From: Virgisporangium aurantiacum
GTDB lineage: Bacteria > Actinomycetota > Actinomycetes > Mycobacteriales > Micromonosporaceae
Length of the DNA stretch: 64,000 bases
Reading direction: 5' to 3'
Assembly: GCF_016863635.1 (NCBI RefSeq)
Contig: NZ_BOPG01000034.1
Span: forward strand, 124,001 to 188,000
The notes under the pieces are model-generated. The model ran no database searches. It was not told the DNA's origin and was given only the letters and a program-made list of their open reading frames with translations. This document shows, in pieces, positions 1 through 8,376 of the stretch (the first letter of the stretch is position 1; the number at the start of each line of letters is the position of its first letter). The position numbers were made by a program, and so were the translations under genes.

Positions 1-691
1 CCTTGTCGAGCTTGGTGACGCCGTCGACCAGCAGCGCGACCTCGCCGCCGAACTCGGTCCGCATCGACTCCAGCGGGTACCCGCAGTCTTCGACCGTGTC
101 GTGCAGCAGGGCGGCGGCCAGCGTCGTGGAGTCCATGCCGAGGTTCGCCAGGATCGTGGCGACGGCCAGCGGGTGCGTGATGTACGGGTCACCGGAGCGC
201 CGGTACTGCCCGTCGTGCAGCTCGTTGGCCTTGTCGTAGGCCTTCTGCAGCAGCCGCAGGTCGCCCTTCGGGTGCGACGACTTGTGCACCGAGATCAGCG
301 GTTCGAGCACGGAACTGACCTGCTGGCTCTGCCACGGCGCGTTGAACCGGGCGAGCCTGGCCCGGACCCGCCGACCGGTGGGCGTGCCGAGCAGCCCGAA
401 CGAGCCCGATCCCGGGTCGGCCGCGCCGGTGGACCCGCCGTCAAGCGCGTCGCCGCCGGGCGTTTCGCCCTGGCGCCGGGATCCGTCGCCGGGGAAGGGC
501 AGGACTACCGCGCCGTTCTCGGCGGGCCCGTCACCGTTCGCGGGGCCACCGTTCGTCCCATTGGGTGCACCGCCGGTTTCGGGGGCCATTTTGGTCGGCA
601 CGGCCGCGCCGGCCGGCCGAACTCCCCCGCTGCCGGCACCCCCCACGGGAGGCGCGTCATCGCCGGACACCGACCGCTCCTCCTCGACCAC
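1..691 (-). CDS. relA: bifunctional (p)ppGpp synthetase/hydrolase RelA, 5' part
   Basis: First ~230 residues of the Rel/SpoT alarmone enzyme of the stringent response; the gene leaves the window at its left edge. After a poorly conserved, Gly/Pro-rich N-terminal arm, the HD hydrolase region is clear: [18 protein letters not shown], then the metal-binding pair in LLHDTVED, then VDGVTKLDK. The synthetase and TGS/ACT domains lie outside. The frame stays open upstream to a GTG at 790, but that codon sits inside a hairpin behind apt. I prefer the GTG at 691, preceded by GGGGGCGGAGACGGC, with an ATG at 589 as a fallback. The position behind secD-secF-apt is the usual actinobacterial arrangement. 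The domain call is certain, the start is not. Confidence 0.93.
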   Translation of the reverse strand, partial: MVEEERSVSGDDAPPVGGAGSGGVRPAGAAVPTKMAPETGGAPNGTNGGPANGDGPAENGAVVLPFPGDGSRRQGETPGGDALDGGSTGAADPGSGSFGLLGTPTGRRVRARLARFNAPWQSQQVSSVLEPLISVHKSSHPKGDLRLLQKAYDKANELHDGQYRRSGDPYITHPLAVATILANLGMDSTTLAAALLHDTVEDCGYPLESMRTEFGGEVALLVDGVTKLDK

Positions 692-739
692 GCCGTCTCC
701 GCCCCCTCGACTCAGGCCGGAACCCCGGCCCGAGACGCC

Positions 740-745
740 ATCGTA
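740..745 (-). promoter_or_regulatory. candidate -10 box for relA
   Basis: On the minus strand TACGAT fits the actinobacterial TANNNT -10 and lies about 50 nt before the preferred relA start. No convincing -35 is visible. The same hexamer precedes pdxS and thrS. A separate relA promoter would suit the hairpin that ends apt just upstream. Confidence 0.35.
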
Positions 746-782
746 CCCGTCGCTGGCTGCTGCGATCCCCGCCAGTATTAAT

Positions 783-802
783 GCGCTCACCTACGTGAGC
801 GC
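783..802 (-). terminator. hairpin between apt and relA
   Basis: Perfect 8-bp inverted repeat GCGCTCAC-(4 nt)-GTGAGCGC just after the apt stop codon. There is no U tract, as is usual for hairpin terminators in high-GC actinobacteria. It contains the alternative GTG start of relA at 790, which argues against that start. Confidence 0.5.
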
Positions 803-842
803 GGCCTCGGGGTGCTTGTCGGGTACTCGTCGGTCCGGTCGG

Positions 843-1394
843 TCACGCCACCGCCAGCAGGGCGTGCACCTCCCGGGGCGCGAGCTTGGCCCTGGCTCCG
901 AGGAACTCCAGTTCCAGCAGGACGCTGAACCCCGTGACCGTGCCGCCGGCCTGCTCGATGAGGCCCAGGGTGGCGGCGGCCGTGCCACCGGTGGCGAGCA
1001 CGTCGTCGACCACGAGGACCCGCTGGTCAGCCGTGAAGGCGTCGGCGTGCAACTCCAGGGTCGCCTCGCCGTACTCCAGCGCGTACGTGGCCGACAGCAC
1101 CTTCCGGGGTAGCTTGCCCGCCTTGCGGACGGGCACCACTCCCACCCCGGCGGCGTAGGCGACCGCGGCCGCGATCACGAATCCGCGGGCCTCGATCCCG
1201 GCCACCACGTCGAAGCTGCCACGCCCGTGGTGCTCGACGATCGCGTCCATGGCGGAGCGGAACGTCGGCCCGTCGGCGAACACCGGCATCAGGTCCTTGA
1301 AGACGATGCCGGCCTTCGGAAAGTCCGGGACGTCGAGCACCCGGCTCGCCACCAGGTCGGCGATCGCCTCGCCGCTGTCACCACGGGCCGTCAC
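843..1394 (-). CDS. apt: adenine phosphoribosyltransferase
   Basis: 183-residue purine-salvage enzyme that makes AMP from adenine and PRPP in the cytosol. The PRPP-binding signature VLVVDDVLATGGTA is intact, as are the upstream VPDFPKAGIVFKD and GIEARGF motifs typical of Apt. Length is normal for the family. The frame is open far upstream as a shadow of secF; the GTG at 1394, 14 bp behind the secF stop, gives the expected N-terminus. It belongs to the yajC-secD-secF-apt-relA run; a hairpin follows its stop. Confidence 0.95.
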   Translation of the reverse strand: MTARGDSGEAIADLVASRVLDVPDFPKAGIVFKDLMPVFADGPTFRSAMDAIVEHHGRGSFDVVAGIEARGFVIAAAVAYAAGVGVVPVRKAGKLPRKVLSATYALEYGEATLELHADAFTADQRVLVVDDVLATGGTAAATLGLIEQAGGTVTGFSVLLELEFLGARAKLAPREVHALLAVA

Positions 1395-1408
1395 GCGTTG
1401 TCCCCGCC

Positions 1409-2629
1409 CTACCGGCGCTTGCCGCTCTGGCGCTTGCGCGGGGTCGCCCGGCCCCCACCGGAACCGCCGCCCGACCGGGCCCCGCCACCGGAGCCCGCCC
1501 GCGTACCGGACCGCGACCCCGAACCGGCCAGCGCCTTCTTCACCGGTGGTGCGTCGTCCTCGACGCTCTCGACCTCGTCGAGATCGTCTTCGTCGACCTC
1601 GCGCGCCGGCTTCTTGGAGAGGCTGGTGGTCTGGCCCTTCTTGGCCGCCTTGCGGGCCTCGCGCGGGTCGATGCCGGCGCGGCGGGCGGCGACGCGCTGG
1701 GCGTGCAGCTTGTACCGCGTGTCGAGCATCTTGATGTCGACCAGCCACGGCGTCGCCAGGAACATCGACGAGTACGCACCGGTCGCCAGACCCACGAACA
1801 GCACGAGCGCCAGGTCCTTCAGCGTGCCGACACCGAGCAGGCCGGCGCCGACGAACAGCAGGGCACCCACCGGCAGCAGCGCGATGAGCGACGTGTTGAT
1901 CGACCGCATCAGGGTCTGGTTGACGGCCAGGTTCGCCGCCTCCGGGTACGTGTACTTGGTCGAGCCGAGCAGGCCGCGGGAGTTCTCCTGCACCTTGTCG
2001 AACACGACGACGGTGTCGTACAGCGAGAAGCCGAGGATCGTCAGCAGACCGATCACCGTCGCCGGACTCACCTCGAACCCGACCAGCGAATAGACGCCGG
2101 CGGTGAGCACGAGGTCGTGGACCAGCGCGGCGATCGCCGCGATCGCCATCGCGCGTTCGAACCTGATCCACAGGTAGGCCGCGACGAGCACCAGGAACAC
2201 GCCGAGGCCGTACAGGGCCCGTTTGCTGACCTCTTTACCCCACGAGGAGCTGACCTCGCTGACCGCGATCTGGTCCTTGTTGACGCCGGTGACGTCCATG
2301 ATCGCTTCGGTCGCGGCTTCGCGATCCTCGTTGCTGAGCTTGGGCGTACGGATCAGGTAGTTCGCGTTCTGGCCGACGGTCTGCGCCGAGGTGACCGTGA
2401 CCCCGGCCTCCGTGATCGCGTCGCTGACCTCCTGCACCGACACGCCAGCCTTGGTCGGCGCGATGAACTGCGTGCCACCGGCGAACTCGACGCCCCAGTG
2501 GAAGCCGCGGAACACCATGCTCGCGATGCACACCAGGATGATGATCGTGGAGGCGAGGTACCACCACTTGCGACTGCCGATGAAGTTGATGTTCGTCTCG
2601 CCCCGGTAGAGGCGGCGCAGAGCACCCAT
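1409..2629 (-). CDS. secF: protein translocase subunit SecF
   Basis: 406-residue RND-type membrane protein that works with SecD to pull secreted proteins across the membrane using the proton motive force. It opens with the SecF signature INFIGSRKWW followed by TM1. The conserved WGVEFAGGTQF follows at ~45-56, and the C-terminal five-helix half carries GFSLYDTVVVFDKVQEN. Beyond the last helix is a long cytosolic tail, first rich in acidic residues and then in Gly/Ser/Arg, ending in a basic stretch; such tails vary between actinomycetes. Three bases separate it from secD, so translation is probably coupled. Confidence 0.96.
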   Translation of the reverse strand: MGALRRLYRGETNINFIGSRKWWYLASTIIILVCIASMVFRGFHWGVEFAGGTQFIAPTKAGVSVQEVSDAITEAGVTVTSAQTVGQNANYLIRTPKLSNEDREAATEAIMDVTGVNKDQIAVSEVSSSWGKEVSKRALYGLGVFLVLVAAYLWIRFERAMAIAAIAALVHDLVLTAGVYSLVGFEVSPATVIGLLTILGFSLYDTVVVFDKVQENSRGLLGSTKYTYPEAANLAVNQTLMRSINTSLIALLPVGALLFVGAGLLGVGTLKDLALVLFVGLATGAYSSMFLATPWLVDIKMLDTRYKLHAQRVAARRAGIDPREARKAAKKGQTTSLSKKPAREVDEDDLDEVESVEDDAPPVKKALAGSGSRSGTRAGSGGGARSGGGSGGGRATPRKRQSGKRR

Positions 2630-2632
2630 GAC

Positions 2633-4447
2633 TCAGGACTCCTTCGTGCGCAGTGCGCCGGACCGGCCGGTGGCCGACGCGGCCGCTGACCGGTCGGAAC
2701 GCACGTTGCCGAGGCCGGAGAAGCGCGGTGAGGTGAAGGCGTTCGCCCGGGACAGCAGGGCGACCAGCGGGTGGGTGAAGAGGAACACGACCATCACGTC
2801 GATGATCGTCGACATCCCGAGGGTGAAGGCGAAGCCCTTCACACCGCCGACGGCGAGCAGGTACAGCACCGCCGCGGCGAGCATCAGGACGGTGTCGGCC
2901 GACAGGATCGTCCGTCGGGCCCGGGACCAGGCCCGGGGCACCGCGCTCCGCACGGTTCGGCCGTCTTTCACCTCGTCTTTCAGACGTTCGAAGAACACCA
3001 CGAAGGAGTCGGCGGTGATACCGATGGCGACGATGAACCCGGCGACGCCGGCGAGGCTCAACGTGTACCCGAAGTTGCGCCCGAGCAGCACCAGCGACGC
3101 GAACACGGCGGCCGCCGAGACGAGCAGGCTGGCCACCACCACGAGGCCCAGCGCCCGGTAGTAGAAGAGGCAGTAGAGCACCACGAGCCCGATGCCGAGC
3201 GCGCCGGCGAGCAGGCCGGCCTCCAGCGCCGCGAGACCGAGCGTCGCGCTGACCGTGTCGACCGACTCGATCTTGAAGCTCAGCGGCAGCGAGCCGTACT
3301 TGAGCTGGCGCGACAGCGTGTCGACGTCGTTCTTGGTGAAGGAGCCGTAGATCTGCGCGTCACCGGCGATCACGCCCTGGATGGTGGGCGCCGACACCAC
3401 GCGGTTGTCGAGCACGATCGCGACCCGGCGCTGCTCCTCGGGGGTGGTGCCGTCGCCGTAGACGTCGCTGGTGAGCTTGGTCCACTTGTTCTGGCCCTCG
3501 CCCTTGAACTCCAGCGACACCACCCAGCCGTTGGTGGGGTCGGTGCCGAAGCTCGCGTCACCGACGTCCTCACCGACGACCGACGCCTTGTCGAGCATGA
3601 ACTTCGTGGGCGCGCCGTTCTCCTCGCCGCAGGCCACGACCTCCTGGTCGGGCTGGACGATCGAGCCCGGCGGGCGCTGGTTGAGCTTGGCGCAGCTGAT
3701 CTGCGGGATGTTGTACTGCATCTGCGCGGGGAGGACCGCGACCTCGTCGCCGGTGAGCGTCTTGAACGGCTCGAAGATCGCCGCCGTTTCGCCGGTGACC
3801 TGGCTGGGGTCCTGCACCTGCTGGGCGATCGACAGCACGTCACCGAGCTTGTTGACCACCGACTCGCGCAGCTTCTGGATCTCCGGGTCAACCGTTGAGC
3901 TGGCGCTGGGCGATCCGCTCGGCGCACCCGAGGCGCTCGCCGACGCGCTCTGCGACGGTGCCGCGCTCGACGCGCTCGCGCTCGGGCTGGCACTGGCGCT
4001 CGCACTCGCCGAGCCGCTGGGGCTGGCCGACGCGGTGGCCTCGGGATCTTCGCCGCTGCTGTCGGCCGTGGAGGCCAGCACCTTGCGGAACCGCAACTGC
4101 GCCGGCTGCACCAGCTTGCGCAGCTCGTCGGGGTCGGTGGAGCCGGCCACCTGGACGACGATGTTGCGGGTGCCGTCGATGGTGACGCTGGGCTCGGAGA
4201 CGCCGCTGAGGTCGACCCGCTCGGAGATGATCTGCCGGGCCTGCTCCATCTGCTCACGGCTGGGCGCACCACCACCGGGCGTGCGGGCGGACAGCGTCAT
4301 GCTGGTGCCGCCCTGCAGGTCCAGGCCGAGTTTCGGATGGGGCTTCTTGTCGCCGGTGAAGAACACCAGCCCGTACAGGGCTACGATGATCAGCGCCAGA
4401 GCCACGAAGTATCGTGAGGGCTTGATCTGCCCTGGTTGTGCGGCCAC
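2633..4447 (-). CDS. secD: protein translocase subunit SecD
   Basis: 604-residue partner of SecF in the Sec holotranslocon. TM1 is at ~12-31, followed by the DLQGGTSMTL motif that opens the large extracytoplasmic P1 domain. The C-terminal six-helix bundle includes GVAGFIVAIGITADSFVVFFERL. Within P1, roughly residues 125-170, is a low-complexity Ser/Ala/Pro insert built from short SASASP-like units. It interrupts the domain and is probably a flexible linker. Translated between yajC and secF with short spacers. Confidence 0.96.
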   Translation of the reverse strand: MAAQPGQIKPSRYFVALALIIVALYGLVFFTGDKKPHPKLGLDLQGGTSMTLSARTPGGGAPSREQMEQARQIISERVDLSGVSEPSVTIDGTRNIVVQVAGSTDPDELRKLVQPAQLRFRKVLASTADSSGEDPEATASASPSGSASASASASPSASASSAAPSQSASASASGAPSGSPSASSTVDPEIQKLRESVVNKLGDVLSIAQQVQDPSQVTGETAAIFEPFKTLTGDEVAVLPAQMQYNIPQISCAKLNQRPPGSIVQPDQEVVACGEENGAPTKFMLDKASVVGEDVGDASFGTDPTNGWVVSLEFKGEGQNKWTKLTSDVYGDGTTPEEQRRVAIVLDNRVVSAPTIQGVIAGDAQIYGSFTKNDVDTLSRQLKYGSLPLSFKIESVDTVSATLGLAALEAGLLAGALGIGLVVLYCLFYYRALGLVVVASLLVSAAAVFASLVLLGRNFGYTLSLAGVAGFIVAIGITADSFVVFFERLKDEVKDGRTVRSAVPRAWSRARRTILSADTVLMLAAAVLYLLAVGGVKGFAFTLGMSTIIDVMVVFLFTHPLVALLSRANAFTSPRFSGLGNVRSDRSAAASATGRSGALRTKES

Positions 4448-4504
4448 GGTGGTTCGGTCTCCCCTGGATGACGAAGGGACGGCGCGGGCGGCGGTGCCGG
4501 CGCG

Positions 4505-4930
4505 TCAGTCCTGGTCTACGACCTTCTTGGCGGTGGTCTCCGAGCTCTCCGGCCTCTTCTCGAGGTCTGGAGCCGGCCGTGCCTCAAGATCCGGCGCGAG
4601 GTCGTCCTCGACCTCTTCCTCCTCGTCGTCGCTCGTCGCGGCGGTAACCACGCGACTGATCGACGACCGAGAATACGTGTTGAACACGCCCGGGGAGACC
4701 TCGAGGACGACCTTTTCGTCGTCGATCTCCGACACGAAGCCGTAGAGGCCGCCGATGGTCAGCACCTCGTCGCCGGGGCCGATCGACTTCTGCATCTCAT
4801 CGATCTGCTGGCGGCGCTTCTTGTTGGGGCGGATGAACAGGAAGTACATGGCACCGAAGAGGAGCGCCATCATCAGCAGCGTGGGCATGAAGCTCCCGCC
4901 TCCGCCCGACTTTTCCGCAGCGAACAACAC
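4505..4930 (-). CDS. yajC: preprotein translocase subunit YajC
   Basis: 141-residue accessory subunit of the SecDF complex. A single membrane segment (FMPTLLMMALLFGAMYFLFI, ~14-33) is followed by the basic RPNKKRRQQ motif and the YajC core with IGPGDEVLTIGGLYG. The tail is acidic and probably disordered. The start is GTG; an AAGG-rich stretch precedes it. First gene of the yajC-secD-secF-apt-(relA) operon. Confidence 0.94.
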   Translation of the reverse strand: MLFAAEKSGGGGSFMPTLLMMALLFGAMYFLFIRPNKKRRQQIDEMQKSIGPGDEVLTIGGLYGFVSEIDDEKVVLEVSPGVFNTYSRSSISRVVTAATSDDEEEEVEDDLAPDLEARPAPDLEKRPESSETTAKKVVDQD

Positions 4931-4977
4931 TTGGCCTTGCCTTCCCTTGACCGGACGGGGCGCGTCCGGGCGGTAAC

Positions 4978-4996
4978 CGGTTCGCCACGCGAACCG
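4978..4996. other. hairpin in yajC leader
   Basis: CGGTTCGC-CAC-GCGAACCG, a perfect 8-bp stem with a 3-nt loop, lies between the candidate yajC -10 box and the yajC start. It would form in the mRNA leader. Its role is unknown; no known riboswitch or protein-binding leader is recognised here. Confidence 0.35.
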
Positions 4997-5001
4997 CGGC
5001 G

Positions 5002-5007
5002 AGTCTA
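5002..5007 (-). promoter_or_regulatory. candidate -10 box for the yajC-secDF-apt operon
   Basis: TAGACT on the minus strand fits TANNNT, about 70 nt before the yajC start and past the ruvB stop. No strong -35 is visible. The ~175 bp between ruvB and yajC are the only sizeable gap in this block, so a promoter here is plausible. Confidence 0.4.
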
Positions 5008-5105
5008 GTCGGTGAAACTTCGCGTTGCCTCGGTGCCGTTATCACGGCTTCGTCACGCGCGCGCCACCCGCCACGGGTTCACCCCGCCAGAGGCCAACCG
5101 TGACA

Positions 5106-6167
5106 CTAGGGGTCCAGACTAAACAAACCCTCCGGTGCCTGTGTGACCGGCGTCGCTATCTGGGGTGCCAGGGAGCTCGGCGGCGTCCGGCCGAGGTGCC
5201 GCCAGGCGTTGCCGGTGGCGACCCGCCCGCGCGGGGTCCGGGCCAGCAGACCGGCCCGCAGCAGGAACGGCTCGCACACCTCGGCAACGGTGTCGGGCTG
5301 CTCGCCCACGGCGATGGCCAGCGTCGACAGCCCCACCGGTCCCCCGCCGAAGTTCTCCACCAGCGCGCGCAGCACGGCCCGGTCGAGCCGGTCGAGGCCC
5401 AGCGGATCGACGTCGTAGACCTTCAGCGCGGCGCGCGCGGCGGTGAGGTCGACGATGCCGGCGCCGCGCACCTCGGCGTAGTCGCGTACGCGACGGAGCA
5501 GGCGGTTGGCGATCCGGGGCGTGCCGCGGGAGCGGCCCGCGATCTCCGTGGCGCCGTCGGGCGTGATCTCGATGTTCAAGATCTGAGCGGACCGGCGGAG
5601 CACCCGCTCCAGTTCCGCCGGCTCGTAGAAGTCCAGGTGACCCACGAAGCCGAACCGGTCGCGCATCGGTCCCGTGAGCAGGCCGGCCCGGGTGGTGGCA
5701 CCCACCAGCGTGAACGGCTCCACGTCGAGCGGGATCGCGGTGGCGCCGGGTCCCTTGCCGACCACCACGTCGACCCGGAAGTCCTCCATCGCGCTGTAGA
5801 GCAGCTCCTCGGCCGGCCGGGCGATGCGGTGGATCTCGTCGATGAACAGCACGTCGCCGGTGCCCAGGCTGGTGAGCACCGCGGCGAGGTCACCGGCCCG
5901 TTCGATCGCCGGCCCGCTGGTGAGCCGCAGGCCGCTGCCCAGCTCGGCGGCGACGATCATCGACAGCGTGGTCTTGCCGAGCCCCGGCGAGCCGCTGAGC
6001 AGGATGTGGTCGGGCGGGGTGCCGCGCCGCAGCGCGCTGTGCAGCAGCACCTCGAGCTGCTCGCGCACCCGCTCCTGCCCGACGAACTCGGCGAGCCGCT
6101 TCGGCCGGACGGTCGCCTCGGCGTCCCGGTCCTCCGGTGCCGCGACGGGCGAGGTCTCGTCGCTCAC
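5106..6167 (-). CDS. ruvB: Holliday junction branch migration helicase RuvB
   Basis: 353-residue AAA+ motor that, loaded by RuvA, drives branch migration of recombination intermediates. Visible motifs: [14 protein letters not shown], Walker [10 protein letters not shown], Walker B FIDEIH, sensor region VGATTRAG, and the C-terminal winged helix. The GTG at 6167 overlaps the ruvA stop as GTGA and yields the expected N-terminus; the longer open frame upstream is a ruvA shadow. Last gene of ruvC-ruvA-ruvB. Confidence 0.96.
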   Translation of the reverse strand: MSDETSPVAAPEDRDAEATVRPKRLAEFVGQERVREQLEVLLHSALRRGTPPDHILLSGSPGLGKTTLSMIVAAELGSGLRLTSGPAIERAGDLAAVLTSLGTGDVLFIDEIHRIARPAEELLYSAMEDFRVDVVVGKGPGATAIPLDVEPFTLVGATTRAGLLTGPMRDRFGFVGHLDFYEPAELERVLRRSAQILNIEITPDGATEIAGRSRGTPRIANRLLRRVRDYAEVRGAGIVDLTAARAALKVYDVDPLGLDRLDRAVLRALVENFGGGPVGLSTLAIAVGEQPDTVAEVCEPFLLRAGLLARTPRGRVATGNAWRHLGRTPPSSLAPQIATPVTQAPEGLFSLDP

Positions 6168-6766
6168 CGACTCGTCCCGAGGAGCCGGATCGCCTGCTTG
6201 AGCAGCACCGGAACCGGTGGCGGATCGCCGTCGACCCCCTCGGCGACGGTGGCGACGGCCTGTTCGGCCTGCGCGGGCGTCCAGCCGAGGCCGATCAGGC
6301 CCTCGCGGACCTGGACGTGCCACGCGGCCGCGAGCGGCGCGGCCACCGCCGGCACGTCGCCGCCGATCGGGCCGATCTTGTCGCGCAGCTTCAGCACCAG
6401 CAGCTCGGCGCCCTTCTTGCCGATGCCCGGCACCCGGGTGAGGGTGCTGACGTCGGCGGTGGCGATCGCCCGGCGCAGCACGTCGGGGCTGTGGACGGCG
6501 AGCGCGGCCAGGGCGATGCGGGGGCCGATGCCGCTGGCGGTCTGCAGCAGGTCGAACAGGTGACGGGCGTCGTCGCTCACGAAGCCGAACAGGGTCAACG
6601 AGTCCTCGCGCACGACCAGGCTGGTGGCCAGCCGGGCCTCCTCGCCCACCCGCAGGCCGGCGAGCGTGCTGGCCGCGCAGGTGACGGCGAGCCCCACCCC
6701 GCCGACCTCGACCACGGCTCCCTCGGGCCCGATCGCGGTCACCCGGCCCCGGACGCTGGCGATCAT
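6164..6766 (-). CDS. ruvA: Holliday junction branch migration protein RuvA
   Basis: 200-residue DNA-binding subunit that holds the four-way junction as a tetramer. The N-terminal OB fold begins MIASVRGRV. Two helix-hairpin-helix motifs follow ([13 protein letters not shown] and [16 protein letters not shown]), then the C-terminal domain III that contacts RuvB. Starts within the ruvC stop (ATGA overlap) and ends within the ruvB start, so the three genes are translationally coupled. Confidence 0.96.
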   Translation of the reverse strand: MIASVRGRVTAIGPEGAVVEVGGVGLAVTCAASTLAGLRVGEEARLATSLVVREDSLTLFGFVSDDARHLFDLLQTASGIGPRIALAALAVHSPDVLRRAIATADVSTLTRVPGIGKKGAELLVLKLRDKIGPIGGDVPAVAAPLAAAWHVQVREGLIGLGWTPAQAEQAVATVAEGVDGDPPPVPVLLKQAIRLLGTSR

Positions 6767-7308
6767 CGGTAACTTCCCTTCTTCGCGGCTGCGGCAGCCT
6801 CCGCCAGTTTGTTCTTCACCGCGCCGCGCCAGGTATGGCAGATCGCGAGCGCGAGCGCGTCGGCGGCGTCGGCCGGCTTCGGCCGCTCGGTGAGCCGCAG
6901 CAACCGGGTGACCATGGCCGTCACCTGTTCCTTGCCGGCCTGCCCCGACCCGGTGACCGCGGCCTTGACCTCGCTCGGCGTGTACATCGCGACCGGCAGC
7001 CCGGCCCGCGCCGCCGCCAGCAGCGCCACCGCGCCGGCCTGCGCCGTGCCCATCACCGTGCGGACGTTGTGCTGGCTGAACACCCGCTCGACGGCGACCT
7101 GCTCGGGGCGGTGGTCGGCGATCAGCCGGGTGAGCTCCCGGTCGAGGTGCAGCAGCCGCTGCGACAGTTCGAGGCCGGGATCGGTCTGCACCACGCCGAC
7201 GAAGACCAGGTCACCCGGCCGCCCGGGCCGCCCTTCGACCACACCGACCCCGCACCGCGTCAGCCCGGGGTCGACGCCGAGCACCCGCACGCGAGCCCCT
7301 CCCGCCAC
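6763..7308 (-). CDS. ruvC: crossover junction endodeoxyribonuclease RuvC
   Basis: 181-residue RNase H-fold resolvase that nicks Holliday junctions. Catalytic acids are recognisable in [23 protein letters not shown] and [13 protein letters not shown] short basic Ala/Lys tail follows the core. First gene of the ruvCAB operon here. In related actinobacteria yebC lies close upstream; in this window about 22 kb of other genes separate the two. Confidence 0.95.
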   Translation of the reverse strand: MAGGARVRVLGVDPGLTRCGVGVVEGRPGRPGDLVFVGVVQTDPGLELSQRLLHLDRELTRLIADHRPEQVAVERVFSQHNVRTVMGTAQAGAVALLAAARAGLPVAMYTPSEVKAAVTGSGQAGKEQVTAMVTRLLRLTERPKPADAADALALAICHTWRGAVKNKLAEAAAAAKKGSYR

Positions 7309-7346
7309 TCGAACATCGGTTCGAGACTAGTACTCCGGTCGCACCG

Positions 7347-8375
7347 TCAAGCAGGCGACACGCGCGTCAGGCGCGTCAGGAGGGCGGCGCGGATCGACGG
7401 GCGGGAGCCGAACGTCTGCAGGAAGATCGCTTCGCGGGCGATCCGCTGGGCGTGGTTGTCCAGCCGCACCGCGCGGCTGCCCGTGTGCACCACGAGCGCG
7501 GCCGACGCGCGCAGCACCAGTTCCGACGCGGCTGCCCGGGCCGCTGGCAGCGGTAGATCTGTCGCCGAGGGAGGCGACTGGCGGGCGTCGGGGCCGTCGG
7601 CGGTCAGGAGGGCCTCGCGGCAGCGGTCGACCTCGTCGTCGAGCGGGGTCGGGCCGAGGAGCCGGCAGCAGCGGGCCGCCACGCCGATGGACAGGAAGCC
7701 GTTCAGCGTGGAGCCGGCGGCCTCCGACCTGGTCCACTCGTCCAGCGGCACGGTGCGGAGGAGGCGGTCGGCCGGGACCGGGTGCCCGGTGAACGTCACC
7801 GTCGCCGTGCGGCTGGCGCGGGTGGTCACCACGTCGACCAGGTCGGCCGACATCGTCGGACCGGGCGTCAGGTCGACCAGCAGGTAGTGGACGACGTCGT
7901 TCTCGTCGAGCGCGGCCACCTGCACGACGTCGACCAGGCCCCAGCCGGTGACCCAGTCGACGGACCCGTCGAGCCGGTACCCGTCGGCGACCGGCCGGAC
8001 CCGCACCGGCGCCGGCCCGCGCACCGACGCCATCGCGATGCCCGCCGTCCGCTCCCCGCTCGCCAGGAGCGGCACCCAGTGCGGCGCCCGCTCGGCGACC
8101 GCGATCAGCGGACCGTGGTGCTGGATCCAGACGAACGCGGTGGCCAGGCAGCCGCCGGCGAGCGCGGCGGTGACGGCGGCGACGGTCGGGAAGTCCACCG
8201 CCGGCGGCGCGAACAGGCCGTACAACCCGGCACCGGCGAGCCGGTCGAAGTGCCCGGCCGGCACCCGGTCGGCCCGGTCGACGGCGAGCGCGGCGGGGAA
8301 CAGCACGTCGTCGGCGATCTCGACGGCCCGACGGACAAGAGCGGTCACAGGGCGCCAGGGTACTAACGTCGCCAT
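7347..8375 (-). CDS. acyl-CoA dehydrogenase-like protein
   Basis: 342-residue protein resembling acyl-CoA dehydrogenases: an N-terminal helical part with FDRLAGAGLYGLFAPPA, a middle part with VRPVADGYRLDGSVDWVTGWG typical of the beta domain, and a helical C-terminal part. It is shorter than a standard dehydrogenase (~380) and no clear catalytic Glu could be assigned, so the substrate and even the activity are open. The C-terminal region contains a 29-bp hairpin element that adds a proline-rich segment (DARQSPPSATDLPLP). The ATG at 8375 follows GAGGTC; a GTG at 8348 is an alternative. It diverges from the sensor kinase with practically touching starts. Confidence 0.7.
   Translation of the reverse strand: MATLVPWRPVTALVRRAVEIADDVLFPAALAVDRADRVPAGHFDRLAGAGLYGLFAPPAVDFPTVAAVTAALAGGCLATAFVWIQHHGPLIAVAERAPHWVPLLASGERTAGIAMASVRGPAPVRVRPVADGYRLDGSVDWVTGWGLVDVVQVAALDENDVVHYLLVDLTPGPTMSADLVDVVTTRASRTATVTFTGHPVPADRLLRTVPLDEWTRSEAAGSTLNGFLSIGVAARCCRLLGPTPLDDEVDRCREALLTADGPDARQSPPSATDLPLPAARAAASELVLRASAALVVHTGSRAVRLDNHAQRIAREAIFLQTFGSRPSIRAALLTRLTRVSPA
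7551..7579. repeat. 29-bp hairpin element, copy 1 (inside a coding sequence)
   Basis: Begins CGGTAGATCTGTCGCC and ends GGCGACT, with GTCGCC/GGCGAC arms around a 6-nt loop. A second copy at 54898-54926 matches 27 of 29 bases. Here it falls in frame within the acyl-CoA dehydrogenase-like gene. Confidence 0.6.
8364..8369 (+). promoter_or_regulatory. -10 box of a leaderless promoter for the sensor kinase
   Basis: TAACGT (TANNNT) ends 7 nt before the kinase ATG at 8377, the spacing of leaderless actinobacterial transcripts. No ribosome-binding site precedes that ATG. The same geometry occurs before the CocE-type gene (62220-62225). Confidence 0.45.
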
Positions 8376-8376
8376 C

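Noticed and set aside
691-790. Longer relA start at GTG 790
   Set aside because: The codon lies inside the perfect hairpin 783-802 behind apt and has no ribosome-binding site; GTG 691 has a GGGGGCGGAG stretch in front.
843-2171. A 442-codon open frame covering apt and much of secF
   Set aside because: Only the last 183 codons match Apt; the upstream Arg-rich part is an out-of-frame shadow of secF.
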